Shown in pieces: positions 1-11,884 of a DNA stretch of 64,000 nucleotides. Made by a program: the position numbers and the translations under genes. Within the stretch, counting starts at the first letter, position 1, and each line of letters opens with the position of its first letter. This stretch comes from Alligator mississippiensis. Taxonomy: Eukaryota; Chordata; Crocodylia; Alligatoridae. The notes beneath the pieces are model-generated. The model was not told the origin of the DNA, ran no database searches, and saw only the letters and a list, made by a program, of their open reading frames with translations. The DNA is taken from the NCBI RefSeq assembly GCF_030867095.1, contig NC_081824.1, forward strand, positions 54,594,882-54,658,881, read 5' to 3'.

Positions 1-2510
1 TCTTATTGAGGACTTTAGTTTATATAGGTGGTGAAGAGTTTTGCATACATGAAAGGAATTAGCACTTGCATTTGTATTTGGGATAAGTATTCCTTGCAGT
101 CAGAAACAAAGGACTAAGCAGCCTGACAGAAAAGATTATGACAGTATAATACACTCTTGCTAACCCAGATGAATTGGGGGTGGATAATTTATCTTTCCAG
201 CAAGGTATGATGATAGTTAGAGAGCCATTTTTGTTCTCTGAGCTCTCATTGGTATTCTTCCTGTCTCCCTTCTCAACATCATCGGAAAGAAAGATAGTGA
301 GTCACAAGCCCCACAAATGCTCCACCTGCTGCCCTTCTGATACTCTCCCGCCCCCCTTCAACACAAGTGAAGGATGACTATGATTTTGGAAGATATATGA
401 GAGTTAGTAGTATTACTAAAAGCGCTAGATACATTACACATTTCTATTCAGAAAGGATGTGCAACATAGCTGAGTTCAATGTGGCAACACTTGCACCCAT
501 GCAGTGATTAAACTCTAACTCCTAGGTACACTAAGTCATTACATGCAGTTTACAACAAAAGAACAGAAAAACAAACCAAACATAAAACCCAGTAATTTAC
601 TTATATTATTCTGAGATACAAAGAAAAGGAGAGTGCTTGATTCTATGTGATTAGAACAAACAAATATTGACAGGAAAATGTACAGAATATCTAAGGTTAA
701 GGTCAATTTGAATTTATTTAAATGTTACCATCCCCCCCTTATTGGAACCCAGCCACTTATTAATCTGGTTGCCTGTAATTCCATACATACTACATTTTCC
801 TTCTTAAAAAAAGTTTAAGAGGTAAATCTGACATAGAATATCTATGAATGGACAGTGTATAACACTCACCTGTCTGAATCATACCATTCAAATAAAGAGC
901 CTGTGGCTCAAGTCTGGCTTATTCAAGAATTTATTCGAACATGATGAGATTGTTCTGTAATGATGGGTTCAGTACATTTTCCAACCAGAGACCTCTATGA
1001 GACAGATCAATCTCAAACATATATTGAAGAGAGGTAATCATGTCTGTGTTGTGAATATTAAGAAATACTAAAATATGGAATCAATTATTGAATGTGATTC
1101 AGATAAGGTCTGAAGCAGACAGTATTTAAACAGTGAGATGTGAATTTCATAACATCTTCTAGATGCATCTTTTTTATTCAGGCAGTTTTAATAGTTATGT
1201 ATATTTTAGATGAAGTGAATATTATCTGGAAAACAGTGCACAAGATTCATGAATATTAACAGCAAAAATACAAATGCAATGTATTTAGTTTGGAACACTA
1301 AATGTGCATTCACAGAACAGATTTTATGGAGTTTTCTATTTCTAAACAAGATAGATTACTTTTGTCAGATTTAAAAAATGGGAAATGTAAAGCATTTGTG
1401 GAAAATGCCAGCTTTACATTATGTGATATGTGATAGAGTTCTTAAAGGGGATATGAAATGTGGTATGGGACATCCCCTTTAGCAGTATTTTAATAAGATA
1501 GTATTCTATGAATATGATTCATTAATGACACTACGGAAAAAGTAAACAAATATCAATATGATTTTTTTTGTGTTTACCACCAACTCACATACCTCACTCC
1601 TACTGACAAAATGTATTTTTTCATTTTGAAGTCCTTTCAATATAATTAATTTTTATTTTTACTTTAATATTATAAATGTGCAACCATACATGCTAGAGTT
1701 GGATATATTGAACAATATTTCACTGCATGAAAAAGCTGCGATGTAATATTTCATTCCAAAGTGCCATTAATCATGTAGATACTTTATGTACAACTCAGAC
1801 ACAGAATAAAGTTTCAATTTATCTGAATAAACATTTCTAACTGACAAAAATTAATTTCAGATTAAGCTGCCTACCTCTGATTTGTGAATGTTTAGACTAT
1901 ATGCACAAGTTTAATCAGAGTCAATTTAACTTTTCTACTTCTATTTAATAATGTGAAATCACAGACTCCCCACTTGCAAGCATGAATTAGTTTAGATATT
2001 TTTTCTCAGCAAAAATAAATCCCATTTGGTTTGATCTTATTTACCTTTAAGGTAATCAATTTAAGTAATAAATCCCAATTTTGGTGTAAAATTAGCACTA
2101 CATGAAGAAGACTGTGCTGTTTTGTGTTTATAAGCCAGAATCATATTAAAAAGCTTTGAGAAACAGAGAAACAAAAGGCTTGTGTTTATACAGCCAGAGC
2201 ACATTGATTTGTCATAACAAACCAGATTGTACACTTCACATCTATCTTAAGTTAATGATAGACAAGGAATTTTTTGGAAGCCTGGGTATCAGCTTCTAGA
2301 CACTGTAATAACTGACATTATATAAATATTGAAAATGGATGGATACAAAGACAGACATGTAGGACAGATTGACTTTTCTGTACCAGCTACTAATACAGGA
2401 GCTCTATTGGTCCAAGCTACTTAACATTCAATTCACTATGAAAGAAGCAGGCATTGCACAAATCAATTGTGTTGCCCATGATATGCCTACAATGGCTCAC
2501 TCACATGTGA
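1..2510. other. AT-rich non-coding stretch, nothing recognised
   Basis: Only short chance open frames are present, and I recognise no repeat family or conserved domain. Composition is AT-rich, with short poly-T and poly-A runs. It may hold repeats too old to see by eye. Confidence 0.6.
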
Positions 2511-2514
2511 GTGC

Positions 2515-2587
2515 ATATACAAATTGTAGCAGCTTATGTATTTTATATGTGTATGTAAATTATATACAAATTGTAGCAGCTTATGTA
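2515..2587 (+). repeat. 26-bp direct repeat, period 47
   Basis: The segments 2515-2540 and 2562-2587 are the same 26 bases, starting ATATACAAATTG and ending CAGCTTATGTA. They are separated by a 21-bp AT-rich spacer. The pair lies immediately upstream of the dinucleotide microsatellite, which suggests local slippage duplication. Confidence 0.85.
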
Positions 2588-2588
2588 A

Positions 2589-2590
<2 letters not shown>

Positions 2591-2656
<66 letters not shown>
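2591..2656 (+). repeat. Compound microsatellite (CA)n(TA)n
   Basis: About 17 CA units (to about 2625) run directly into about 15 TA units. This is a typical vertebrate compound dinucleotide repeat and is probably length-polymorphic. Open frames crossing it only translate the repeat (His-Thr, then Tyr-Ile) and are not genes. Confidence 0.97.
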
Positions 2657-2660
<4 letters not shown>

Positions 2661-2949
2661 TGAATCCCACCCATCACTTATAAATATTTCTATTTATTCC
2701 AATGGAATGGAATTATACATATATAAGTGGAATGAGATGGATTTTATAAATATGCATATAGATATATCTATAAACATATCTGCATGTATGTATATTTACT
2801 TACAGGATATGAGAAAGTATTAAACATGTAGAAATTTTAGATATTAGATGAAAGGATATAAATACTGTTTTTGTTTGAAAGTGTGAGTCACTAACAAGCC
2901 CTGGGGACTACATTGAAGACCAATTCATTTATACTCTAGTGGTGAGCTA

Positions 2950-3150
2950 AACTGTTAGGCATTAAAATGGGGCATAAAGAGAAATACAAATATTAACTAA
3001 CTAATCCTCAAACACTCCTGCAAGGAATGTCCAATCTTAGTACTCCCATTGGACAAGAGGTGAAATGACTCGTCTAGGGCTGGTTAGTGAGTCAGTGGCA
3101 GAACAATTATATTGTTGGATTTCAAAAGAGAAATCTATGCTGCCTCTGCA
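2950..3150 (+). repeat. MIR-like SINE fragment
   Basis: The order of short matches follows the second half of a MIR-type SINE: a TTAACTAACTAATCCTCA-like segment, then CTCCCATTGGACA-GAGGTGAAATGACT, then a segment like GTTAGTGAGTCAGTGGCAGA. It is degraded and has no visible target duplication. The assignment is from remembered consensus and needs a profile search. Confidence 0.5.
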
Positions 3151-3448
3151 GACTACTCGCACTCCAATGTGCAAAGCTCATGAAACAACGACTACATGAT
3201 TCAACGCTAGATCCAGATTAGTCACCTGTGAACCTCCACTTGGATGTTACAGTGTCTAAAATTACACACTTGTATTCAGGAGGATGATGCAAATATATGG
3301 GGAGAGATCATTAGAATATTGTCAATATAGAGACTCTAGCGCCTACTCAGCCAGAAGGGTTTCAAACACACATGTAACATTGGCCAGAGGAAGCAGGGGA
3401 TTCTTCAGGCAGATTGGATGGGAGAAAGACTGAAATGTGTCCCTCCTG

Positions 3449-3488
3449 ATTGGACATGGCTTGGGTGACGTCACACCAGGTATATAAG
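3449..3488 (+). promoter_or_regulatory. Core promoter cluster: inverted CCAAT, CRE, TATA box
   Basis: ATTGG (inverted CCAAT) is at 3449-3453, the full palindromic cAMP-response element TGACGTCA at 3466-3473, and TATATAAG at 3481-3488. The order and spacing match an RNA polymerase II core promoter reading rightward, with an expected start near 3510. The site types are established; that this promoter is active is inference. Confidence 0.6.
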
Positions 3489-4313
3489 AAAAACTCACTA
3501 AGGTTCTGGGGCTCTCATTCATTTTCTTGCTGAGAGCTGCACAGCTACATTGGGAGCCAGAAAACCTGCTCCCCATGGGGGGAGGGTCTCTTCCCTCACC
3601 CTCTTTGCTGGAGAGGCAGGAAAACACTATTTGAAGGGAAAGCCTCAGGTAGAAGGAGAGAAAGTCTGTTTTGAAGTTTGAGACTCCTATTTCCTCCCTC
3701 CTTCTTTTCTTTTTTTTCTTAAGTGGGTTAATGCCATGGAGGTATTAATCACTGGAGCAAACTGCCCAGGAATGGGTCCTGGCAGTTACTGGCTATGGGG
3801 GCCTAGCCCCATCTGATTTGTAATTGTATCATCTCAGCATGGGGTATTGCTAAGACCGGGTGTCCAGGCCACAGCCATAGGCCTGGGCTTTTTTTTCCCT
3901 GCTCTTTCTACAGCTGTGGTGTTGCAGCCTAGCTGTGTGGCTGACCACCATATGTATATTCAGGTCTCAGTGCAGTATAGGCCTGGCTGGCTTTTGCAGC
4001 CCAGTAAAGGCCCAGTGAGGTAGGCTTGACCTCTCCCTTTGGTACTTAGGTGCATCTGAACATTTTGGCCATTGTGCATCACAGTCTTAGTCCCCTCAGT
4101 CTCTCTGTTTAATGCAGTAGGGAACTTAGAAGTTTGATCATTATACTTCTGGAGATAGTCACCTAAATATTAGGCTGGAGACACATCTTTCTAAATCCTG
4201 TTGCAGGCATCTTACCTTGAATTGCTTTTCAGAGGTTCATGAGTCTCTACTATACCTTGTAGTTGGTAGTATTTTAAATTGTATTCGGTGTTTTCTTTGC
4301 CCTTGTTTCCTGT

Positions 4314-4319
4314 AATAAA
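4314..4319 (+). terminator. Canonical poly(A) signal AATAAA
   Basis: AATAAA is followed within 30 bp by GT-rich sequence (TCTGTTATCTGTGTTT), the usual cleavage and polyadenylation context. It lies about 830 bp downstream of the promoter cluster in the same orientation. Confidence 0.45.
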
Positions 4320-4512
4320 TCTGTTATCTGTGTTTACAATGCTTGCGTGGAGGGGTTTTTGTTTATGTAGGACACCCTAGTAATTTATTTAGTGTTTCCC
4401 AGGTGGTCTGGGTAGGGGCTCAAACCAAGGTCAAGTATAGTTAGACCCCAAAAATTGAACCCGGCCCTTGTTACTACTAACCAGTGCCCAGCAGACTGGT
4501 TACACACACTTG

Positions 4513-5365
4513 AAGAGAGTAGGAGTTTAACATCAAAATGGATCCTTTAGCATACTCTGAAATCTAAGCGTAAGCACCTAAGGAACTTTGTAGCCCAAAA
4601 TGAAGGTGCCAGATGCAATTAGATGCCTAATCAGCTTTGTATCTGTTGGAAAAGAACACAACTGAACGTCTCTTTTTAGGAACCTCAGGATTTGGCTCTC
4701 AGAGCCTAAATCTAGCAATGCAAATAACAGACAGTCTAAAAGTGAAAATCAAATAAACAGCCTATACTTTTGCTGACCAGGGTCAAAATAAACACACTGC
4801 ACAGCTGATTTATGATTTAATACTACCATTGGATAATATTTCCAACCTCTTTTACTCTGTCTGCCTCTATGTTTCTATCTGACCCCATTACCACATTCTT
4901 CCTCTAATGAAGATTTTACAGTTGTGCAAAGCTATACATAGAAGTCTGCTAAAGCAAAATGAATGGTAACATGCTCACATCGTTTCAGCAATTTCAGTGT
5001 TCAATTAGCAGATCAAGCAGCAGCATGTTTTAGTCAGTCCAGTCTTCCTGACTAATTTCTCAACACCATATCAAGGCTTAGTAACAAATAAGACTAAAGT
5101 TGTTTTTTTTTTTACCCCCCCCCCTCAAAAAAAAATAAAATAAAAAAGCAAAGAAAGAAAAAAGACAAGGAAAACCAGATCGACCTGTGATAAAACTAGG
5201 GTGGTGAGATATGTCCAGAATAGATACTTGAGTATGCCAACCACTAAGTATAAGTTCTGCATCCTCTGACAGTGGCAGTAGGAGATGTTAGAGGGAAAAT
5301 TTGAACCAGACAGACCTATCCTTTATTCATTTCTCTCTCTGGCATCCACAATTATTAGTTTAGAG
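4513..5365. other. Non-coding stretch with homopolymer-rich patch
   Basis: No gene or repeat family is recognised. Positions 5101-5162 are a poly-T, poly-C and A-rich low-complexity run. The remainder is ordinary AT-rich sequence. Confidence 0.6.
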
Positions 5366-6050
5366 ATGCCAGAGGAAAGATCTCCAACCATTCTGTTCAA
5401 CAGCTATTAATAGATCTATCACCCATTAATACTAGTGCCTTGTAGAACCTGGCTGTGCTATCTGCCTCTACCACCACCACCTCCGGCAATGTATTCCACA
5501 AGTTAACTTAGTATAAAAAAGGACTTTTTCTTGTTAGTTTTAAATCTGCCACCTACTATTCTTAGTGCGTGCCCCTAGCTGTAGTATTCTTGGACTTGGT
5601 AAGCATCAGTTCCCTGTTCACTTGGCCCATACCCTACATGATTTTATAGACCTCTCATATCCTGCCTTAGTCATCTTTTCCAAACTGAAGAATCCTACCT
5701 TTTTTAGTCTTTCCTGGTACGGCCACAGCTTCATACCCTGATCATTTTGGTTTCCCTTTTCTGTACCTTTTCTAATTCTACTACATCTGTTTTGAGATTC
5801 AGAGATCAGAACTGCACACAGTTTTCAAGATGTAGGCACACCACGGATTTGCATAATGGCATGATGATGCTCTGTTGTTTTGTTTGAACTTCCCTTCTTA
5901 ATGATGTCCAACATTTTATTGCCTGTTTTGGTTGCTGCTGCTGACACTTTTACATTGAGGTGACATTTTTAGAGAACTACCTACAATGACCCCCTGATCT
6001 CTTTCCCCAGTTATAACAGCTAATTCAGAACCCAGCATTGTGTATGTATA

Positions 6051-7075
6051 TGTAGCAGGGTCAGGAGATCTGACCCTGGTGCCTGATGCTGCCTGGTGGT
6101 CAGACTCACTTGTGGTTTTTAGTCTCTTTCACCTCCTGTCTCTCACTTGCCATGCCTTAATCTTATTGCGTTTACTTGGCAAGGCTTTCTCCAGAGGCTG
6201 GAGTAGCATCTTGTTTAGTGCCTTCCTTCTTTGTGCAGTTCTCAGGGCTCCTCTGCCGCCAAAGCCAGTCCTTGGGGCTCCTCCATCCCCCAGACCCAGT
6301 CCTCAGGGCTCCTTCATTCCTCAGAATCTACAGCACATACTTCTCTTTAAAACAATTCGAGGGCTTCTCTACCTTGTCAAGCAATCAAGCTCATATGGAT
6401 CCCAAACATGGACCCCTTGCCCTAAGCATGCCTTAGAGGCTATAATTGTGGCCTACAGCCATCTTCATCACCACATCCATACCTCACAGATATTACTGAG
6501 TCTCCATTTTGAAGGAGGTCCCCCCCCAAGATGGTCTGGTTGAGCCCCTGCGCCCAGGTCTACTGCCTCAGACCTTGGCTCCTGGACCACCGTCCCTTGT
6601 GTTCTTGCTCAGAACAGGTCTCAGTGTGCAGCGTGCCCCCTGCCATGTGACCTCCAGACCTCCCACATAGCCACAACCCAGTCCTTTGGTCTGAGCATAA
6701 ACGCCAAAGGAAAAATAACTGTAGCATAAAGCATAAACAATCTGGTTGCAACTCAAGTCTAAAACCCCAACTCAAATCTAAATAGTTGCCACACTCCTAA
6801 CTTAAGAAGCTGGTTTAATCCCCCAGATCATAGGATCATATGTACCTTTTATTTCCTGACAGCCATCTCTGTCCTCAGCTATTCACCCTGCAGCCTGCAA
6901 GTGCAGAGTGCCAGCCCCAGCACAGAGACTAGGCTTAGATGCAGCCAAGCCCTGACCCTTCCTCCTGCAGAACTCCACTGCTGTGGGCCACAAAGTCTTA
7001 GTCCCCTGGGGATCCTTCTCTTCCATCCTGTTCCCCCTGCCTATGGAGTTAACAGGGTTGGGGTTCCCTGTTACA
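6051..7075. mobile_element. 1-kb insertion with imperfect 10-bp inverted termini
   Basis: The block starts TGTAGCAGGG and ends CCCTGTTACA, whose reverse complement is TGTAACAGGG (one mismatch). It begins TG and ends CA as LTRs do, and just inside the left end lies a hairpin, GGGTCA-N7-TGACCC. No target duplication is seen at the CR1 junctions. Its left 120 bp resembles the sequence starting at 44870 (TGTAGCAGG, then a similar CACCTC...GTCTCTC...CTGCCAT segment), so the two are probably the same family. A solo LTR is the simplest reading, but a DNA element is possible. Confidence 0.5.
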
Positions 7076-7099
7076 GCAGAGTGGAGCCTGTTTTCCTCA

Positions 7100-7553
7100 G
7101 GTGCCCACTCATTTAGCTTGGTAAGATCTTTCCGAAGGTTCTCTCTATCAGCCTGGGATTTGACTACCCGGAATAATTTGGTATCATCTGCAAACTTGCA
7201 GATTTCTCTGTAAACCCCCATTTCCAGATCATTGCTGAAAATATTGAACAAAATTTGGCCTAGCACAGATCCCCGTCAGATCTCACTTTGCTTCTTCCTG
7301 AAAAGTAACCATTTAGCCCTACCTTTTGCTTTTTATCTCTTGACCAGCTCACAAACCACAAAAAAACTTCCCCTCCAGTCCCATGGCAATGCTGTTTTTT
7401 GAAAAGGCTTTGATGGGGGATATTGTCAAAAGCTTTTTGAAAGTTCATATATATTATGTCAACTGGATCCCCCTTGTTTGTGTATTTAACACCCTCAAAA
7501 AACTCCAGCAGATTGGTGAGGCAGGATTTCTTTTTACAGAAAAAACATGACAT
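7100..7553 (-). pseudogene. CR1 ORF2 reverse-transcriptase fragment
   Basis: Two adjoining minus-strand frames carry RT palm sequence. The piece at 7260-7553 contains VDIIYMNFQKAFDNIPHQSL (motif A region) and a LNGYFSGRSKVRSDG segment. The piece at 7100-7266 contains LGQILFNIFSNDLE followed by KFADDTKLF (motif C). Motif C keeps its Asp-Asp pair, but the motif A catalytic Asp (normally LDF) reads Asn in MNF, so the enzyme would be inactive. A frameshift separates the two pieces. The open frame holding motif C runs on into the unrelated insertion at 6883-7075, so its C-terminus is not CR1 protein. Confidence 0.85.
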
Positions 7554-8185
7554 ATCCCCAGCAGATCATATTTGTCCATATGACAGCTATTTTTTTTTCT
7601 TTATTTTAGATTCTACCAACTTGCTAGGAATAGAACTCTTTAGTGAATGTATCTGGTCCTGGTAACTTTTTAGTATTTAATTTATCAATATGTTCTAAAA
7701 TATCTATTGCCACTTCAATATGAACCAATTCTTCAGTTGTATCTATTAGGAAGGATTGATATGGCATGGGAATCTGTGGTAAAAATTGATGCAAAGAATG
7801 TATTCAACTTTTCTGCTATGGCTTTCTCATCCCCAAGTGTACCTTTTACACCTTGGTCATTTAATCATCCCACTGATTCTCATTTGCTTCCTGCCTTTGA
7901 CATGTTTTAAAAATTGTTTATGCTTAACTTTAGTATCTTTTGCTAGACACTCCTCAAATTGTTTTTGGCCTGTCTTATTTCACTTTTACACTTGTTCTGC
8001 CAAGTTTGTGAGCTTTCCTCTTCTCCTTATGGGTATGCTTTCCATTTTCTGAAGGATGCCTGTTTGCCTGGCATGACCTCCTTAATTCCGCTGTTAAACC
8101 AAGTAGAGGTTTTTATTGGATCACTTGGTACCCGTTTTGATTTGCAGTATACATTTTTCCTAAGTCTCTAATGTGGTATTTTTAC

Positions 8186-8574
8186 TACAAGCTAGCTATT
8201 GGACCTCATCTAGAGAAGATATTCAATATAGGAATACCAATATGTACAGCAAGAGATCACTAAGAGTCTGTCCTAAATTCTCAGATTTTATAGGCCTTAT
8301 GAACCATTTATTATTCTGAGTTTTAAAAATGGGTATAATTCCATTTATTTCAGCTGAATCAAGCTGGAGTTAAAATTGGTATAAGAAAGTGATAATCTCA
8401 GAATCATCCTGGAGATAGCTTGAATCCTTTGGAAAATCATAATATGGTTCAAGATAAGTCATTTACTTGCAAACATGTTTCTTTAATTAAATATAATTAA
8501 ATTTCAGGGAAGGCCTTTATTATTATAAATGAGCTATCTATGTTCCTTTGAGGCCCTCTGTACTGCAGGATCTT
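8186..8574. other. Short stretch without recognised feature
   Basis: AT-rich sequence between the CR1 copy and a MIR-like fragment. No open frame or repeat is recognised. Confidence 0.5.
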
Positions 8575-8775
8575 AGTGCTTTGCCATCATTAATAAATTT
8601 TATCATCAGAAGACTCTTGTTAGGAAGTAAGCATACTCCCTATCCCACTAGTGGGGAACTCAGGCAGAACTAGATTAAATGAATTGCTTCAGCTCCTACC
8701 AAAATACTGATCAAGCCAGGAATTGAATCTAGTTCCTCTGAGTACACATCCATTGCTTCAGCCCTTGGGTATCAT
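8575..8775 (+). repeat. MIR-like SINE fragment
   Basis: Degraded matches run in MIR order: GTTAGGAAGTAAGCAT, CCCACTAGTGGGGAACTCAGGCAGA, then GGAATTGAATCTAGTTCCTC and CATTGCTTCAGCCC. The latter resembles the GGAATTGAACC...CTCCTGAGT end of sauropsid MIR-type SINEs. The call rests on remembered consensus only. Confidence 0.5.
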
Positions 8776-11640
8776 TCCTACTTTAATATACTGGAAAAAA
8801 AGATATGGGGTAAAAAGGTCTCTATCTGCATCACACACAAATCAACATTCTTTCTAACTGCATGTGTAGCGCGCTGGTGAAACTCTAACAACTTAAATAC
8901 TTGTGCATCCTGCATTCAATATTAAGTGTTTGCTTAAAGATGAATCTGGAAAATGTCCCCATTGTACATCTGCTTCTCTAATTTGAAATTCAGAAGATGA
9001 GAGTGAGCAGAGAGGTAGTAAGAGGAGAACTAGATCGGTTAATCTTACTACCTCCTCTAGTAAATGCTTTCGGGTGGCTTTCAATTTTTTTTTTTAATTG
9101 GCTACTGCCTGGTCAGGCAGTAAAAAAAAAAAATCCAACACTTGTGCCTGGTATATGAACAGCTGCACACATGCTGCTGCTGATCCATCTGTAATGTGTG
9201 CTGCAGGCCAATTATCATAAGCAGAATGAGTGCGTGTGGGGAATCTATTAAAGAAATTCTACAGAATTATTAATTAACTTTATTTTCTTTTCACTTTCTT
9301 CTCTATATTTCCCTTCTCAGTGTCTTAAATTAGATAGGGTGAAGAGGCAGAAAAACTGCAGTTTCTGTGTACTGCCACAACACCGCTGGTCAGTCCTAAT
9401 GAAACGATCATGAAGGCCAACTAGACACGAGCCACAACACCAATTTTAAACCAACACAAATAGAAACAACATTTTTCAGAGATTTTGCAATCCACAAGCT
9501 CTCCATCTTTTATGATTACCCCCAAATATCCCAGATTTACACTGGTATTTTTTCACTGAAGTTATTTTTGATTTTCACTGGATTAAGTGCAAGGGAAAAT
9601 ATAGCTGACTTCCCTCTCTCTCTCTCTCTCAGATCCTAACATGGATTTCACACATGTGTTCAAATACACCTTGGAGTCTTTTAGTCTTGAACAATCCCTG
9701 TTCAGACAGAGATACCAATGACTAAAAGAAGACTACAAAATGTTCAGAAGTATTTGATAAAGTCTGGCAAGTTTCCATTATTTTCAGGACTAGCCTGAAT
9801 CAAATCTCCAGACTTTTCCTTTTTCTGTTTTGGAACGTTATAGATATATTTGGACTGTGTCAAACATATACCCAATATTTTCTCAGTCAGCAGACAGTTT
9901 AATTTATCTGATTATCTTATGGTGTTTTTTGGAATGAATTTTTCAACTTTGGCCCATTTTTGCTAGAGGATGAAATAATAAGACACTGAGTGCAACCACA
10001 TTCTACCATGGGACTTGTAGAATATTAGTTCATATTTTAGCTCAAGAACTTGTGTAAGGTGAGATGAGGTATACTAGCTTTTTGCAGCTCTGCTTGAATT
10101 TAAACTGAACAATTCTGTGCAGCTCCATTTGCTACTTAATGTAGCTGTAAAAGTGTTTTGGCCCTTTGGTCTTCTGTATTCACTGTACAACCTTCAGCAT
10201 ACTTAACATTCTTTCTGTTCCTCTCCAAGAAAAAGGCAACTTATCCTTTTTCTATCTGCCTTAACTGGATTATCTGAGCAGTTTTTCATTAAAAAAATTA
10301 AAAACCCAGACACTATAGAAAGAACTCTGCTGTGAGAGCAACTGATTTAATGTGCCAAGCTGTTTTGTTGATTTAGTTCCAGATGAACAAGAAGATGAAA
10401 GCCAGAAATGAACTGTTGCAAACCAAACAGGAGACATTAGATGTCATAATGACAGCACTAGGGAAAAAATCACTTAAAATGTAAAACATGATATGAGTGA
10501 ACTAAATTTAGACTGCACCAGACCCATAACCTTTGGTTGAGTTTGGCCCTTGGGATATTTCAATAATATCAAGGGCAAAGTGAGAGTCAGTTGTATTCAG
10601 GCCAATAAAAGAGGGGAAACTTTTCATAAGCCAAACTGTGTGATTTAGGAGGTGACTTTGCCATCTATGTTGTGTAAAACTTTAGGCATAGTTCTAGTAG
10701 CTTCAGTGACAGTACTAGTGGAAGAAGGATGGAAGGATCTTTCCTTTATTATTCAAATGGGTCTTATAAAAAAGCATGCATATTAATTTCAATAGCACTG
10801 AGATGCTGGCAGGGTAAAATTTACAGGACATTGACTGTCCCTTTCCCAAAGCCCAATATAAAACTTGGACTCATGAATGAGTTCAGGAGAATAAAATAAT
10901 TATATATAGTAACAAAGCTTTTTGACCTTCAGTACAAAAGAATCAGGTTTGAGTTGTATTTGGAGGCTACGGATCAGCTTCTTTTATTCCTCCTTCAAGG
11001 TGATAATGTTGCCTATATTTGAGGTTGTCTAATACAGTACTCTTAATTAAACTCCAGGGTTTACAATTAGATATAACTTTGGCAAAACTTGAAACTTTCA
11101 GGCTGCAATTCGCTGTGCTTCCTCTGTAACTCATGCTGATATTTTTTCCTTCTGTTTCAGCAAAAACAGTTTGGTCATTTCTAGAACTGAGGGTGGGCAA
11201 AAATAGTTTGTGTTTTCAAAGATAAAATATTTTCTCAGTTGTTTCTTTGGGTTTGGACAGATGACATGTTTACAGTAGTGTAATTAATATTTACAGGGGT
11301 TGAAGGAAGGAGCAACCAGAAAATGCATCGGTTAATCCACAACAATGTAACTTGTTGGTAACATAAGGAATAGATATTGTCTGTCCACAGTTTCTCCTGA
11401 AGGCAACATGCCATTAACTGTTCTCCTACCACCTAATACTGTAATAGATGCCTACAGCATGAAGAGCACTTATTACAAGTGACATTTTGTTGCACGATCA
11501 GCCACTGCAAGCACTCTACGGTTGTGATCTTACAGAAGGGCATGGCTGCAGAGCAGTTTAAAAGAGCCTGATCCTGTGACAATTTGAACCTTCATTACAT
11601 AAGGGTTCAGATGAAGATGCTTCAAAGCGGAGCGCCTTTA
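8776..11640. other. AT-rich non-coding stretch with minor simple repeats
   Basis: A small perfect hairpin, TACTGCCTG-GT-CAGGCAGTA, lies near 9103-9122 between poly-T and poly-A runs. A short (CT)n tract lies near 9615-9632. Nothing else is recognised. Confidence 0.6.
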
Positions 11641-11659
11641 TTAACTTATGTCAGTGCAT

Positions 11660-11705
11660 GCTGGGAGCAGGGCTAGGATGATGCAGCCCAGCCCTGCTCC
11701 CGGCA
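11660..11705. repeat. 12-bp inverted repeat in a GC-rich island
   Basis: GGGAGCAGGGCT is followed after about 16 bp by its exact reverse complement AGCCCTGCTCCC. It sits in a locally GC-rich patch (11640-11830) within AT-rich surroundings, consistent with the core of a small non-autonomous element. No outer termini are found. Confidence 0.6.
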
Positions 11706-11884
11706 CTGTCTTTAGAATGGGAGGGGGGAAGGGAGCGGAGGAAGCTCAGTCTAGGCATTGCCCAGCTGGTGCTGGAAGATGGGGTAGATGGACTGAAGCA
11801 CCTGAAGTTACTCCAGCTACCCATAGCTGCATTCCTGTCTTCTCTGGATTTGGTATAAAGTACATCAGTGTTCAAAACTAATGT

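Larger units (their letters stand above)
3273..4503 (+). mobile_element. Candidate LTR-like or retro-derived unit with promoter and poly(A) signal
   Basis: This 1.23-kb block is less AT-rich than its flanks. It has an inverted CCAAT, a CRE and a TATA box near its left end and an AATAAA followed by GT-rich sequence near its right end. A 9-bp direct repeat, ACACACTTG, lies at 3264-3272 and 4504-4512 and could be a target duplication, although its CA-rich nature makes chance plausible. No gag or pol coding is visible. It could be a solitary LTR, a non-autonomous LTR element, or the first exon of a host non-coding RNA. The distance from TATA to AATAAA (about 830 bp) is long for an LTR R region, so the identity is open. 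Confidence 0.4.
5366..8185 (-). mobile_element. CR1-clade LINE, minus strand, interrupted
   Basis: Reverse-complement text follows a CR1-type element common in turtles and crocodilians: 3' region at 5366-6050, then reverse transcriptase at about 7090-7553, then upstream ORF2 to about 8185. The RT pieces show the fingers/palm order and a KFADDTKLFR motif C. A 1-kb insertion occupies 6051-7075. Roughly 95 bp of the expected CR1 sequence appears to be missing at the junction, so the insertion was accompanied or followed by a deletion. The copy is 5'-truncated, frameshifted and dead. Confidence 0.85.

Noticed and set aside
2369..2823. Frames with His-Thr and Tyr-Ile runs
   Set aside because: They translate the (CA)n(TA)n microsatellite.
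3343..3627. 94-residue minus-strand frame
   Set aside because: It overlaps the promoter cluster in antisense and has no recognisable domain or initiation context.
6883..7266. Apparent 127-residue protein with an RT motif
   Set aside because: Only the part from about 7100 is CR1 RT; the rest is accidental read-through into the inserted element.
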